A DNA stretch of 41,099 nt from Streptomyces sp. ISL-87. Lineage in GTDB: Bacteria; Actinomycetota; Actinomycetes; Streptomycetales; Streptomycetaceae. Both the position numbers and the translations under genes were made by a program. The stretch lies in the NCBI RefSeq assembly GCF_018614095.1, contig NZ_JAGGOY010000117.1, positions 1 through 41,099 of the forward strand, in the 5' to 3' direction. The stretch's first letter is position 1. The number at the start of each line of letters is the position of its first letter. This document shows, piece by piece, positions 1 through 8,079 of this stretch. The notes under the pieces were generated by a model. The model saw only the letters and a list, made by a program, of their open reading frames with translations. It had not been told where the DNA came from and searched no databases.

Positions 1-1
1 G

Positions 2-1087
2 AGTGGGGGGCGGGCGGTACAAGGGGAGGGACTGTATATACCGGACATTCAGCCGGGGCTGCTGGCGCGGGTGCCGGCCGAGCAGCGGGGTCCGGGGCGG
101 GGGCGGGACGCGGTGCGCCTGCTGGTCTCGCGGGGGACGGACGTGTCACTGCACGCCTTCCGGGAGCTGCCAGGGCTGTTGCGCGCCGGGGACGTGCTGG
201 TGGTGAACACCTCGGCCACGCTGCCGGCGGCGGTGGATGCCCGGCTGGGCGGCGAGGACGTGGTGGTGCACTTCTCGACGCGGGGTGAGGACCGCCGCTG
301 GGCGGTGGAGCTGCGGGACCGGGCCGCGCGGGGGACGACCCGGCCCCGCACCGGGGGGCCCGCGGGGGTGGTCGTAGAGCTGCCGGGCGGGCACGCCCTC
401 GTACTGGAGGAGCCGCTCGCCCCGGGAGCGGACCGGCTGTGGTGGGCGCGGGTGGCCGTGGACGACGTACCGGGGCTGCTGCACGCGTACGGGCGGCCGA
501 TCCGGTACGCGTACACCGAGCGGGACCAGCCGCTGTCGGCCTACCAGACGGTCTTCGCGGTGCCGGCCGCCGACGGGGCGGGATCGGCGGAGATGCCGAG
601 CGCGGCCCGGCCCTTCACGGCGGGGCTGGTGGCGCGGCTGGTGAGCCGGGGGGTGCAGTTCGCGCCGCTGACCCTGCACACGGGGGTGGCCTCGCAGGAG
701 GCGCACGAGCCGCCGTACCCGGAGCGGTACGCGGTGCCCGCGACGACGGCGCGGCTGGTGAACGCGGCCAGGGCGACGGGCGGGCGAGTGATCGCGGTGG
801 GAACGACGGCGGTGCGGGCCCTGGAGTCGGCGGCGGACGGCAGCGGGGTGGTCCGGGAGGCCGGGGGCTGGACGGACCTGGTGGTCACGCCGGACCGCGG
901 GGTGCGGGTGGTGGACGGCCTGCTGACCGGGTTCCACGAGCCCCGGGCCTCGCATCTGCAGATGCTGGAGGCGGTCGCGGGGCGTACCGCCGTACAGCGT
1001 GGGTATGCGGAGGCGATGGCCCGGCTCTGCCTCTGGCATGAGTTCGGGGACGTGCATCTGCTACTCAAGGATGAGGGGCCTCACTGA
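2..1087 (+). CDS. queA: S-adenosylmethionine:tRNA ribosyltransferase-isomerase (QueA-like), 5' partial
   Basis: QueA transfers and isomerises the ribosyl group of S-adenosylmethionine onto 7-aminomethyl-7-deazaguanine in tRNA, making epoxyqueuosine in the cytoplasm. Family signs are the N-terminal block PAEQRG...RLLV followed by L.AGDVLVVNTSATLPA, the central YPERYAVPATTARLVN, VIAVGTTAVRALES, and the C-terminal GFHEPRASHLQMLEA and LLLKDEG. A GTG at 71 could start a 338-aa protein, but the frame is open to the left edge. The residues before it (YIPDIQPGLLARVPAEQRG) align with the conserved QueA N-terminus (ELPESLIA.YP..ER), so the true start probably lies off the window. No other queuosine gene is visible, so in this organism the substrate is inferred only from the family. 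Confidence 0.88.
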   Translation, partial: SGGRAVQGEGLYIPDIQPGLLARVPAEQRGPGRGRDAVRLLVSRGTDVSLHAFRELPGLLRAGDVLVVNTSATLPAAVDARLGGEDVVVHFSTRGEDRRWAVELRDRAARGTTRPRTGGPAGVVVELPGGHALVLEEPLAPGADRLWWARVAVDDVPGLLHAYGRPIRYAYTERDQPLSAYQTVFAVPAADGAGSAEMPSAARPFTAGLVARLVSRGVQFAPLTLHTGVASQEAHEPPYPERYAVPATTARLVNAARATGGRVIAVGTTAVRALESAADGSGVVREAGGWTDLVVTPDRGVRVVDGLLTGFHEPRASHLQMLEAVAGRTAVQRGYAEAMARLCLWHEFGDVHLLLKDEGPH

Positions 1088-1186
1088 TTGAATTGCTGCC
1101 GCAACCCAGGGTGAGGCTGTTACGTGTTCGATGTGAGCCCGCGCATAGGACGCACATCACTTACGAAGGTCCTTAGTGGACATGTA

Positions 1187-1217
1187 AAGACACCGTCAGC
1201 GCTGCTCTGCCTAGAGT
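1187..1217 (+). promoter_or_regulatory. Candidate promoter of the SLT-domain gene
   Basis: A good principal-sigma -10 (TAGAGT, 1212-1217) is preceded by AAGACA (1187-1192), a 4/6 match to TTGACA with a long 19-nt spacer. Transcription would start near 1224, inside the palindrome at 1216-1241, leaving a leader of about 170 nt before the gene at 1396. The -10 is convincing and the -35 is weak. Confidence 0.4.
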
Positions 1218-1241
1218 CGAGCCCGGAATTCCGGGCTCGAC
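1216..1241. promoter_or_regulatory. 26-bp perfect palindrome in the leader of the SLT-domain gene
   Basis: Arms GTCGAGCCCGG and CCGGGCTCGAC flank a self-complementary AATT core, so all 26 bases pair with no loop mismatch. It overlaps the last base of the candidate -10 and the predicted transcription start, a typical place for a repressor operator. No T-run follows, so it is not a classical terminator for the queA-like gene, though a bare GC hairpin could still act as one. No homologue was checked. Confidence 0.6.
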
Positions 1242-1395
1242 AGCGGCTCCTGATCCACTAAGCAGCTTCGTACGTCACACCTTTGCCATGCGTTTTTGCC
1301 ACCGCTAAGAATGGCCGACGTCGCACAGCGCCGCAGATCCCGGATCAGCGCGGCGCTTTCCTGCGGCCCCCGCTATTCGAAGAGGTTGCTCACGC

Positions 1396-2103
1396 ATGTC
1401 CGAGACCAGCACCCCCGGCCACAATCGTCGCCTGACCAAGGCGAACAAGCTGTCCTTCGCCGGTATCGCCACCCTTGGCGCCGCCGCACTCGCCTTCTCT
1501 CTCGTCCCGGCCAACGCCGGCGAGCAGACGGGGACGGCCGTCGCCGTCGCCCCCGTGGCCTGGACGCAGGTTGTGGACGGTGCCCAGACGAACGTCCTGG
1601 CGCACCTCGGCACGCAGCACGCCATCGCCGACAAGAACGCGAAGGACGCCGCCGCCAAGGCCGCCGCCGCGGCCGCCAAGGCCAAGGCCGCGGCTGCCAA
1701 GGCCAAGGCCGAGGCCGCCGCGAAGAAGGCCCGCGAGGCCAAGGAGGCCGCCAGCCGGTCCGCGGCCCGCACCCCCGTCTTCGCGAACAACCTGGACGGC
1801 TGGATCAAGGAAGCCCTCTCCATCATGAAGCGCGAGGGCATTCCCGGCACCTACGCCGGTATCCACCGCAACATCATGCGTGAGTCGAGCGGCAACCCCC
1901 GCGCGATCAACAACTGGGACATCAACGCCCAGAACGGCATCCCGTCGAAGGGCCTGCTCCAGGTCATCCAGCCGACCTTCGCCGCGTACCACGTCAAGGG
2001 CACCAAGTTCGACCTGTACGACCCGGTCGCCAACATCGTCGCCGCCTGCAACTACGCGGCCGACCGGTACGGGTCCATGGACAACGTGAACAGCGCGTAC
2101 TGA
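1396..2103 (+). CDS. Secreted transglycosylase SLT domain protein
   Basis: A 235-aa exported protein likely to cleave peptidoglycan glycan strands. Residues 1-42 form a signal peptide: RR and K near the N-terminus, hydrophobic LSFAGIATLGAAALAFSLV, then an ANAG cleavage region. Residues 80-120 are an almost pure Ala/Lys helix (AAAKAKA...) that looks like a coiled spacer. Residues 130-235 carry the lytic-transglycosylase fold with the catalytic glutamate in IMRESSGNP (E163), then SKGLLQVIQPTF and NIVAACNYAADRYGS. The short C-terminus ending SMDNVNSAY is typical of small streptomycete SLT proteins. The ATG is preceded by AAGAGG. It stands alone between the queA-like gene and a bidirectional terminator and has a long leader with a palindrome. 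Its glycan specificity is not known. Confidence 0.9.
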   Translation: MSETSTPGHNRRLTKANKLSFAGIATLGAAALAFSLVPANAGEQTGTAVAVAPVAWTQVVDGAQTNVLAHLGTQHAIADKNAKDAAAKAAAAAAKAKAAAAKAKAEAAAKKAREAKEAASRSAARTPVFANNLDGWIKEALSIMKREGIPGTYAGIHRNIMRESSGNPRAINNWDINAQNGIPSKGLLQVIQPTFAAYHVKGTKFDLYDPVANIVAACNYAADRYGSMDNVNSAY

Positions 2104-2124
2104 GCCGTGTACTGAACCCCCATG

Positions 2125-2167
2125 CGCCGCAGGGCGGCACCCGGAGTCCGGGTGCCGCCCTGCGGCG
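2125..2167. terminator. Bidirectional terminator hairpin
   Basis: A perfect 20-bp GC-rich stem (2125-2144 with 2148-2167) with a 3-nt loop AGT sits between the convergent ends of the SLT-domain gene and the FHA-ABC gene. It lacks a T-run, as is common in Streptomyces terminators. Confidence 0.85.
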
Positions 2168-2208
2168 TTGGTGCGTGCGGCCCGCGTGTGCCGGCCGCCT
2201 GACCGGTG

Positions 2209-4770
2209 CTACTTGCCCGCGCGCATGACCTCGGGCTCGTGGCGGCGCAGCAGGCGCTGCACCAGGAAGCCGCAGGCGATGCCGAGCATCAGCAGGATGG
2301 TGATGTTCAGGCTCCACTGGCCGACCGTGGACTCCCACAGCGGGTCCGTGTTGGTCGGGTTGTCGGCGTCCCACGGCGGCATGAGCTTGCCGAGGTTCAG
2401 CGTGGTGCCGGCCGCGGCGATGGCCCAGCGGGACGGCATCAGCCAGGCGAACTGCTCCAGGCCCGGGGAGTCGTACACCTGGAAGAGGATGCCGGTGAAG
2501 ACGACCTGGACGATCGCGAACATCACGAGCAGCGGCATGGTCTTCTCGGCGGTCTTCACCAGCGAGGAGATCACCAGGCCGAACATCATCGAGGTGAAGC
2601 CGAGCGCGATGACCGACAGGCAGATCTCGAGGGCCGGCGGCATGATCAGGCCCTCGGTGGGCAGGTCGCGCGGGTAGAAGCCGATCCCACAGATGATCAC
2701 GCCCTGGATGGCCGTGATGATGCCGAGGACGATCACCTTGGACATGAGGTACGCCGACCGGGACAGGCCGGTCGCGCGCTCACGCTCGTAGATGACGCGT
2801 TCCTTGATCAGCTCACGGACCGAGTTCGCGGCGCCCGAGAAGCACATGCCGACCGCGAGGATCAGCATGATCGTGCCGGCGTCGCCGTTGAAGCGGGACG
2901 GCGCCACGGGCGGCGCCAGGCCGAACTTCGCGGGGATGACCGTGGAGACCACACCCAGGACCGCGGGCAGGATCAGCATCAGGCCGATGAAGCCCTTGTC
3001 GGAGGCGATCACCGAGAGGTAGCGGCGGATCAGCGTCCAGAGCTGCGAGCCCCAGCCCTGCGCCTTGGGCGTGCGCATCTGCTGAGCGGGCGGCATCGAG
3101 ACCGACTGCGGGGCCACGGCGTCGAGGTCGGCGGCGTACAGCTGGTAGTGCTGCGAGCCCTTCCAGCGGCCGGCCCAGTCGTAGTCGCGGTAGTTCTCGA
3201 AGGAGGAGAACACGTCGGCCCAGGTGGTGTAGCCGAAGAAGTTCAGCGCCTCGTCCGGCGGGCCGAAGTAGGCGACCGAACCGCCCGGGGCCATGACCAG
3301 CAGCTTGTCGCAGATGGCCAGCTCGGCGACCGAGTGGGTGACGACGAGGACCGTGCGGCCGTCGTCGGCGAGCCCGCGCAGCAGCTGCATGACATCGCGG
3401 TCCATGCCCGGGTCGAGGCCGGAGGTCGGCTCGTCCAGGAAGATCAGCGACGGCTTGGTGAGCAGCTCCAGGGCCACGGACACGCGCTTGCGCTGACCAC
3501 CGGAGAGCGAGGTGATCTTCTTGTCCTTGTGGATGTCGAGCTTGAGCTCGCGCAGCACCTCGTCGATGCGGGCGGCGCGCTCGGACTCGGCGGTGTCGCC
3601 CGGGAAGCGGAGCTTGGCCGCGTACTTGAGGGCGGTGCTGACCTTCAGCTCCTTGTGCAGGATGTCGTCCTGCGGGACCAGGCCGATGCGCTGGCGGAGC
3701 TCCGCGAACTGCTTGTACAGGTTGCGGTTGTCGTAGAGGACGTCACCCTCGTTGGCGGGCCGGTAGCCGGTCAGCGCCTTGAGCAGGGTCGACTTTCCGG
3801 ATCCGGAGGGGCCGATGACACCGATCAGCGACTTCTCCGGGACGCCGAAGGTAACGTCCTTGAGGATCTGCTTGCCGCCGTCGACGGTGACCGTGAGGTG
3901 GCGGGCCGAGAAGGAAACCTCGCCGGTGTCGACGAACTCCTCGAGGCGGTCGCCGACGATCCGGAACGTCGAGTGGCCGACGCCGACGATGTCGTTCGGG
4001 CCGAGCAGTGCGGTGCCGGACTTGGGCACCGGCTGGCCGTTGACGTAGGTGCCGTTGTGGCTGCCGAGGTCGCGGATCTCGAAGCGGCCGCCGGGCATCG
4101 AGCGGAACTCGGCGTGGTGGCGGGAGACCTGGAGGTCGGAGACCACCAGCTCGTTCTCCAGCGCACGGCCGATCCGCATGACGTGGCCCAGCGAGAGCTG
4201 GTGGAACGTCGTCGGGCTGCGGTCGCTGTAGCCGGGACCCGCACCCTGCACGGGGCGGGATGCGGCGGGGCCGCCGCCCTGCTGGTGCGGGACGTGCGGC
4301 TGCTGGGCGTGCGGCTGCTGCTGCGCGTGCAGCTGCTGGGCGGCGACCGGCTGCTGCGGTTGCTGCTGCCATACCTGCTGCTGCGGCTGGGCCTGCTGCT
4401 GCGGGGCATCGTAGACCGGCGCCTGCGCCTGGGCCGGGGCCTGGTACGCGGGGGCCTGGTGGGCCACGGGCTGCTGCGCGGCAGCGCTCACATTCAGCCG
4501 CGGGCCGTCGGTGGCGTTGCCGAGGTGCACCGGCGTACCGGGCACGAGCTCGGTCTGCTGGACCCGCGCGCCGTGCACATAAGTGCCGTTGGTGCTCCCG
4601 TGGTCCTCGATGCCCCAACCCCGGCCGTTCCAGCTGATGGTGGCGTGTCGCCACGACACCCGGGCATCATCGATCGCGATGTCTCCCTGGGGATCACGCC
4701 CCAGGGAGTACGACCTGGACGGATCGAGCGTCCAGGTCCTTCCATTCAATTCCAGTACGAGTTCCGGCAC
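2209..4770 (-). CDS. FHA-domain ABC transporter, ATPase and permease fused (Rv1747-like)
   Basis: An 853-aa membrane transporter. Domains in order: FHA 1 (about residues 20-95, SLGRDPQGD, RVSWRHA, GSTNGTYV); a Gln/Pro/Ala-rich linker (about 98-190); FHA 2 (about 195-275, RIGRALEN, VSRHHAEF, GSHNGTYVNG); an ABCG-type ATPase with Walker A GPSGSGKST (320-328), Q-loop Q367, signature LSGGQ (422-426), Walker B LIFLDE (442-447) and a switch histidine (VTHS); then an ABC2-type permease with about six membrane helices from residue 590. FHA domains bind phosphothreonine, so the transporter is probably controlled by Ser/Thr kinases. The layout matches Mycobacterium tuberculosis Rv1747, a lipo-oligosaccharide exporter candidate; the substrate here is unknown. 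The start is GTG at 4770. Monocistronic. Confidence 0.9.
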   Translation of the reverse strand: MPELVLELNGRTWTLDPSRSYSLGRDPQGDIAIDDARVSWRHATISWNGRGWGIEDHGSTNGTYVHGARVQQTELVPGTPVHLGNATDGPRLNVSAAAQQPVAHQAPAYQAPAQAQAPVYDAPQQQAQPQQQVWQQQPQQPVAAQQLHAQQQPHAQQPHVPHQQGGGPAASRPVQGAGPGYSDRSPTTFHQLSLGHVMRIGRALENELVVSDLQVSRHHAEFRSMPGGRFEIRDLGSHNGTYVNGQPVPKSGTALLGPNDIVGVGHSTFRIVGDRLEEFVDTGEVSFSARHLTVTVDGGKQILKDVTFGVPEKSLIGVIGPSGSGKSTLLKALTGYRPANEGDVLYDNRNLYKQFAELRQRIGLVPQDDILHKELKVSTALKYAAKLRFPGDTAESERAARIDEVLRELKLDIHKDKKITSLSGGQRKRVSVALELLTKPSLIFLDEPTSGLDPGMDRDVMQLLRGLADDGRTVLVVTHSVAELAICDKLLVMAPGGSVAYFGPPDEALNFFGYTTWADVFSSFENYRDYDWAGRWKGSQHYQLYAADLDAVAPQSVSMPPAQQMRTPKAQGWGSQLWTLIRRYLSVIASDKGFIGLMLILPAVLGVVSTVIPAKFGLAPPVAPSRFNGDAGTIMLILAVGMCFSGAANSVRELIKERVIYERERATGLSRSAYLMSKVIVLGIITAIQGVIICGIGFYPRDLPTEGLIMPPALEICLSVIALGFTSMMFGLVISSLVKTAEKTMPLLVMFAIVQVVFTGILFQVYDSPGLEQFAWLMPSRWAIAAAGTTLNLGKLMPPWDADNPTNTDPLWESTVGQWSLNITILLMLGIACGFLVQRLLRRHEPEVMRAGK

Positions 4771-4814
4771 TCCAGCCCCACTTAAGTCCCCCGAGAATCC
4801 CCCTGCAGTCAGGG

Positions 4815-4820
4815 AGTCTA
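4815..4820 (-). promoter_or_regulatory. Candidate -10 box for the FHA-ABC gene
   Basis: On the minus strand TAGACT, a close match to the streptomycete principal-sigma -10, lies 45 nt upstream of the GTG start. No good -35 was found at 16-18 nt, so the assignment is tentative. Confidence 0.3.
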
Positions 4821-4905
4821 GGGATGGCGAACATCCGGGGGAACTATTTCAGGCCTGCGGCCACATGTGGAATCGGGGCCTGTCAGAGGTGTCTACGCCT
4901 GCCCG

Positions 4906-4934
4906 TTGACGGGGTCGAAAGTCACCCGGAGAGT
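4906..4934 (+). promoter_or_regulatory. Candidate promoter of the streptophobe gene
   Basis: TTGACG (4906-4911), a 17-nt spacer and GAGAGT (4929-4934) fit the principal sigma consensus except for the first -10 base. The start codon follows about 50 nt later. Confidence 0.4.
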
Positions 4935-4985
4935 GAGATACGGGACTTCTCGCCGACCGTCCCACCCACATACCGGGGGGCACGC

Positions 4986-6704
4986 ATGCGCCGCATTCGT
5001 TGGGGAGATGTGGTCTTGTCCGGCGTCGCCGCCGTGGGCTGGTCCCTCATCGTGATGGCCGGGACGGCCGCGTTGGGGCTGCGCCTGCTGGGCGCCGACG
5101 CGGCGGGCGGCTCGCTGGGGGCGATGACGGCGGCCGTTGTGGTGCTGGCGGTGGGCGGGACGGTGACGCCGTCGGGTGACGTGTCGGCCTTCGGGGTGGC
5201 CGGGGCCGGCGCCGAAACCTCCCTGGACGTCACGCCCTTGGGGGTCGGGCTGGCCGGGGCGCTGGTCCTGGCGCACGTGTTCCTGCGCTCGCTCCGGACC
5301 GGGGCGGCCGCCGGGGAACTCGCCGCCCGGGCGGGCGTGGTGGCGGCCTTGTTCGTCGCCACGGCGGGCGGGCTGGCGTGGGCCGGGCACGATGTGGTCA
5401 CCCTCGACGGGGCGCGGTTGCCCAGGATGCCCGCGAAGGTTGAGATCCCCGGGATCGGGGACATCGGGGGGCTGCTCCCGGACCGCATCGGGGACCTGAT
5501 CGAGACACGGACCCGGGTGGGGTTCTCGGTGGACCTCGGGCCGACGCTGGTGGGCGCGGGGGTGTGGGTCCTGGCGGTGCTGGGGCTGACGCTGCTGGCC
5601 TCTCGGCGCGGGCCGACGGCGTGCGCGCGGCTGCGGCCGGCGGTGTCGGCGGTGGTGGCGGTGCTGCTGGTGGCGGTGGCGGCCGGGCTGGCCTCGGCGG
5701 TGTGGGCGGCGGTGCGGGACGACCATCCACGGCGGGTGCTGGGGGCCGCGCTGCTGGGGGCGCCGAACGGGAGCTGGGTGGGGGTGCTGCTGGGGCTGTT
5801 CGTGCCGCTGCGCGGCCGGGCCTGGGGTGAGCCCGGGCGGCTGCTGCCCGCTCCGCTGGACGAGCTGCTGGGGGTGTCGGAGCGGGAGCCGGTGACGGTG
5901 GCCCGGCTCGCGGAGTACGACGGGCGCGCCTGGCTGCTCGTCGCGGGGGCGGGCCTGCTGCTGTTGTACGCGGGTGTGCTGGCGGCCGTACGGACTCCAG
6001 GGCGCGGGATCGCGGGGTGCGCGGTGCGGCTGTCGGCCGTGACCGGGGTGACGCTGGCGGCGCTGGTGTGGCTGACGGGGGTGTCGGCGGACGCGTCGCT
6101 CGCGGTGCTGGGGGTGGACGCGGTCGACGCCGGTGTGGACCTCCGGGCCGCTCCCGTGCCGGCCCTGCTGATCGGCGCGGCGTGGGGCGCGGCGGCCGGC
6201 GCAGCGGGCGCGGCCCTCGCCCGCCACCACCGCCCGGCCCCGCTGCCGCAGTGGGGTGCGGATCAGGCGGGGCCGGGCGGGGTGGGCCCGGGTCGGGCGG
6301 GCCAGGCGGGCCCCGGCCAGGCGGAACGGGGTCGGGCAGGTCCCGGCCGGGCGGGACCGGGCCAGGCAGGTCCGGCCCAGGCAGGACAAGGCAAGGCAGG
6401 ACCGGCCCAGGCAGGACAAGGCAAGGCAGGACCGGCCCAGGCAGGACAAGGCAAGGCAGGTCCGGCCCAGGCAGGACAAGGCCCCGGCGCGCCTACCGCC
6501 TCGTACGGTCCGGCCCCGCGGCGCCGGCCGCCGCCCGGGTGGACCCACCGGCGCAACGACCCGCACACCGACCCGTCCATCGACCCCGACGTCTCCTGGG
6601 ACGTGACGATCACCGGCCCGCCGCCCAAGCCGCGGCGGCCGGCCCAGCGCCCGCCTTTCACACCGCCCCCTCCACCGCCGCCCCCGCCAAAACCCCCAGG
6701 CTGA
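4986..6704 (+). CDS. Streptophobe family membrane protein
   Basis: A 572-aa integral membrane protein of the actinobacterial 'streptophobe' family, whose function is unknown. The ATG at 4986 follows a GGGGGG ribosome site and begins MRRIRWGDVVLSG directly before the first hydrophobic helix, so I prefer it to open-frame starts further upstream. About ten hydrophobic segments fill residues 8-430. The C-terminal 150 residues differ sharply: Gly/Ala/Gln/Pro-rich repeats (GQAGP-type, including four exact 10-residue units encoded at 6361-6480), then PRRRPPPGWTHRRND, a DPSIDPDVSWDVTITGPP stretch, and a polyproline end (PPPPPPPPPKPPG). The tail is probably cytoplasmic and disordered. It is followed by serB after 92 nt and may share its transcript. 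Confidence 0.75.
   Translation: MRRIRWGDVVLSGVAAVGWSLIVMAGTAALGLRLLGADAAGGSLGAMTAAVVVLAVGGTVTPSGDVSAFGVAGAGAETSLDVTPLGVGLAGALVLAHVFLRSLRTGAAAGELAARAGVVAALFVATAGGLAWAGHDVVTLDGARLPRMPAKVEIPGIGDIGGLLPDRIGDLIETRTRVGFSVDLGPTLVGAGVWVLAVLGLTLLASRRGPTACARLRPAVSAVVAVLLVAVAAGLASAVWAAVRDDHPRRVLGAALLGAPNGSWVGVLLGLFVPLRGRAWGEPGRLLPAPLDELLGVSEREPVTVARLAEYDGRAWLLVAGAGLLLLYAGVLAAVRTPGRGIAGCAVRLSAVTGVTLAALVWLTGVSADASLAVLGVDAVDAGVDLRAAPVPALLIGAAWGAAAGAAGAALARHHRPAPLPQWGADQAGPGGVGPGRAGQAGPGQAERGRAGPGRAGPGQAGPAQAGQGKAGPAQAGQGKAGPAQAGQGKAGPAQAGQGPGAPTASYGPAPRRRPPPGWTHRRNDPHTDPSIDPDVSWDVTITGPPPKPRRPAQRPPFTPPPPPPPPPKPPG
6361..6480 (+). repeat. Tandem 30-bp repeat inside the streptophobe gene
   Basis: Four head-to-tail 30-bp units (6361-6390, 6391-6420, 6421-6450, 6451-6480) differ at only a few positions (C/A early in the unit, A/T before CCGGCCC). 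Each encodes the 10-residue unit GKAGPAQAGQ or GQAGPAQAGQ in frame. More degenerate copies extend upstream to about 6270. The unit length is a multiple of three, so copy-number change would keep the frame. Confidence 0.9.
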
Positions 6705-6796
6705 CCTGGCCGACCCGGGGTGCGGTGGAAGGATCCCGCCCGCAGGGTGGGACGGGGGTCCACCTGTGGGGATGGGGAAGATACGGTGAGGGCACC

Positions 6797-7996
6797 ATGA
6801 GCGCTTCGCAGACCTCCGACGTCCCCACCCTCCTCGTCAAGATCTTCGGCAAGGACCGTCCCGGGATCACCGCCGGGCTGTTCGACACCCTCGCCGCCTA
6901 CTCCGTCGACGTCGTCGACATCGAGCAGGTCGTCACCCGTGGCCGCATCGTGCTGTGCGCCCTCGTCACCCAGCCCGCCGGCGCCGCCGAGGGCGAGCTG
7001 CGGGCCACCGTCCACAGCTGGGCCGAGTCGCTCAAGCTGCAGGCCGAGATCCTCTCCGGTACCGGTGACAACCGGCCGCGCGGCAGTGGACGCTCACATG
7101 TCACCGTGCTCGGCCACCCGCTGACGGCCGAGTCCACGGCGGCCATAGCGGCCCGGATCACCTCCACCGGCGGCAACATCGACCGTATCTTCCGCCTCGC
7201 GAAGTACCCGGTGACGGCGGTGGAGTTCGCCGTCTCCGGCACCGAGACCGAGCCGCTGCGCACCGCCCTGGCCCTGGCCGCCGCGCACATCGGCGTCGAC
7301 GTGGCCGTGGTCTCGGCCGGGCTGCACCGCCGGGCCCAGCGCCTGGTCGTCATGGACGTGGACTCGACCCTGATCCAGGACGAGGTCATCGAGCTCTTCG
7401 CGGCGCACGCCGGCTGCGAGGCCGAGGTCGCCGAAGTGACCGAGCGGGCCATGCGCGGCGAGCTGGACTTCGAGCAGTCGCTGCACGCCCGCGTGGCACT
7501 GCTGGCCGGGCTCGACGCCTCCGTGGTGGACAAGGTCCGCTCCGAGGTCCGCCTCACCCCCGGCGCCCGGACCCTGATCCGTACCCTCAAGCGGCTCGGC
7601 TACCAGGTCGGCGTGGTCTCCGGCGGGTTCACCCAGGTGACGGACGATCTCCAGGAGCGGCTGGGGCTCGACTTCGCCTCGGCCAACACGCTGGAGATCG
7701 TGGACGGCAAGCTCACCGGCCGGGTCACGGGCGAGATCGTGGACCGGGCGGGCAAGGCCCGGCTGCTGCGCCGCTTCGCCGCGGAGGCCGGCGTACCGCT
7801 GGACCAGACGGTGGCGATCGGCGACGGCGCCAACGACCTGGACATGCTGAACGCGGCCGGGCTGGGTGTGGCCTTCAACGCCAAGCCGGTGGTCCGCGAG
7901 GCCGCGCACACCGCGGTGAACGTGCCGTTCCTGGACGCGGTGCTGTACCTGCTGGGGATCACCCGGGAAGAGGTCGAGGCGGCCGGCCTGACCTGA
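6797..7996 (+). CDS. serB: Phosphoserine phosphatase SerB with N-terminal ACT domains
   Basis: Hydrolyses O-phosphoserine to serine, the last step of serine synthesis, in the cytoplasm. The 399-aa protein starts at ATG 6797 (MSASQTSDVP). Residues 10-85 are an ACT domain (LLVKIFGKDRPGITAGLFDTLA) and 100-175 a second ACT-like unit (HVTVLGHPLTAESTAAIAARI), probably sensing serine. The HAD catalytic domain follows: motif I VMDVDSTLI with nucleophile D187 and acid D189, motif II VVSGG, a downstream Lys in DRAGKARLL, and motif III IGDGANDLDM. The length and two-ACT layout match mycobacterial and streptomycete SerB proteins. A strong terminator follows. Confidence 0.95.
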   Translation: MSASQTSDVPTLLVKIFGKDRPGITAGLFDTLAAYSVDVVDIEQVVTRGRIVLCALVTQPAGAAEGELRATVHSWAESLKLQAEILSGTGDNRPRGSGRSHVTVLGHPLTAESTAAIAARITSTGGNIDRIFRLAKYPVTAVEFAVSGTETEPLRTALALAAAHIGVDVAVVSAGLHRRAQRLVVMDVDSTLIQDEVIELFAAHAGCEAEVAEVTERAMRGELDFEQSLHARVALLAGLDASVVDKVRSEVRLTPGARTLIRTLKRLGYQVGVVSGGFTQVTDDLQERLGLDFASANTLEIVDGKLTGRVTGEIVDRAGKARLLRRFAAEAGVPLDQTVAIGDGANDLDMLNAAGLGVAFNAKPVVREAAHTAVNVPFLDAVLYLLGITREEVEAAGLT

Positions 7997-8024
7997 CCCG
8001 ACCCGATCCGCACACCTCTACGGA

Positions 8025-8063
8025 GGGACGGGCCCCGGCGCATCGATCGCCGGGGCCCGTCCC
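8025..8063. terminator. Bidirectional terminator after serB
   Basis: A perfect 16-bp stem (8025-8040 with 8048-8063) with a 7-nt loop CATCGAT lies between serB and the convergent histidine phosphatase gene. Confidence 0.85.
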
Positions 8064-8079
8064 CGTCCGCCTCAGCGGG

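Noticed and set aside
1083..1395. c-di-AMP (ydaO-type) riboswitch before the SLT-domain gene
   Set aside because: GCAACCCAGGGTGAGG recalls part of the consensus, and such riboswitches precede some streptomycete wall-hydrolase genes. The other conserved blocks and pairing are missing, and the candidate promoter lies downstream of it.
2206..4785. Long open frame antisense to the FHA-ABC gene
   Set aside because: It is an antisense shadow caused by GC-rich third positions; it has no domains and is rich in charged low-complexity sequence. Similar shadows over queA, the MFS gene, tyrS and others were dropped for the same reason.
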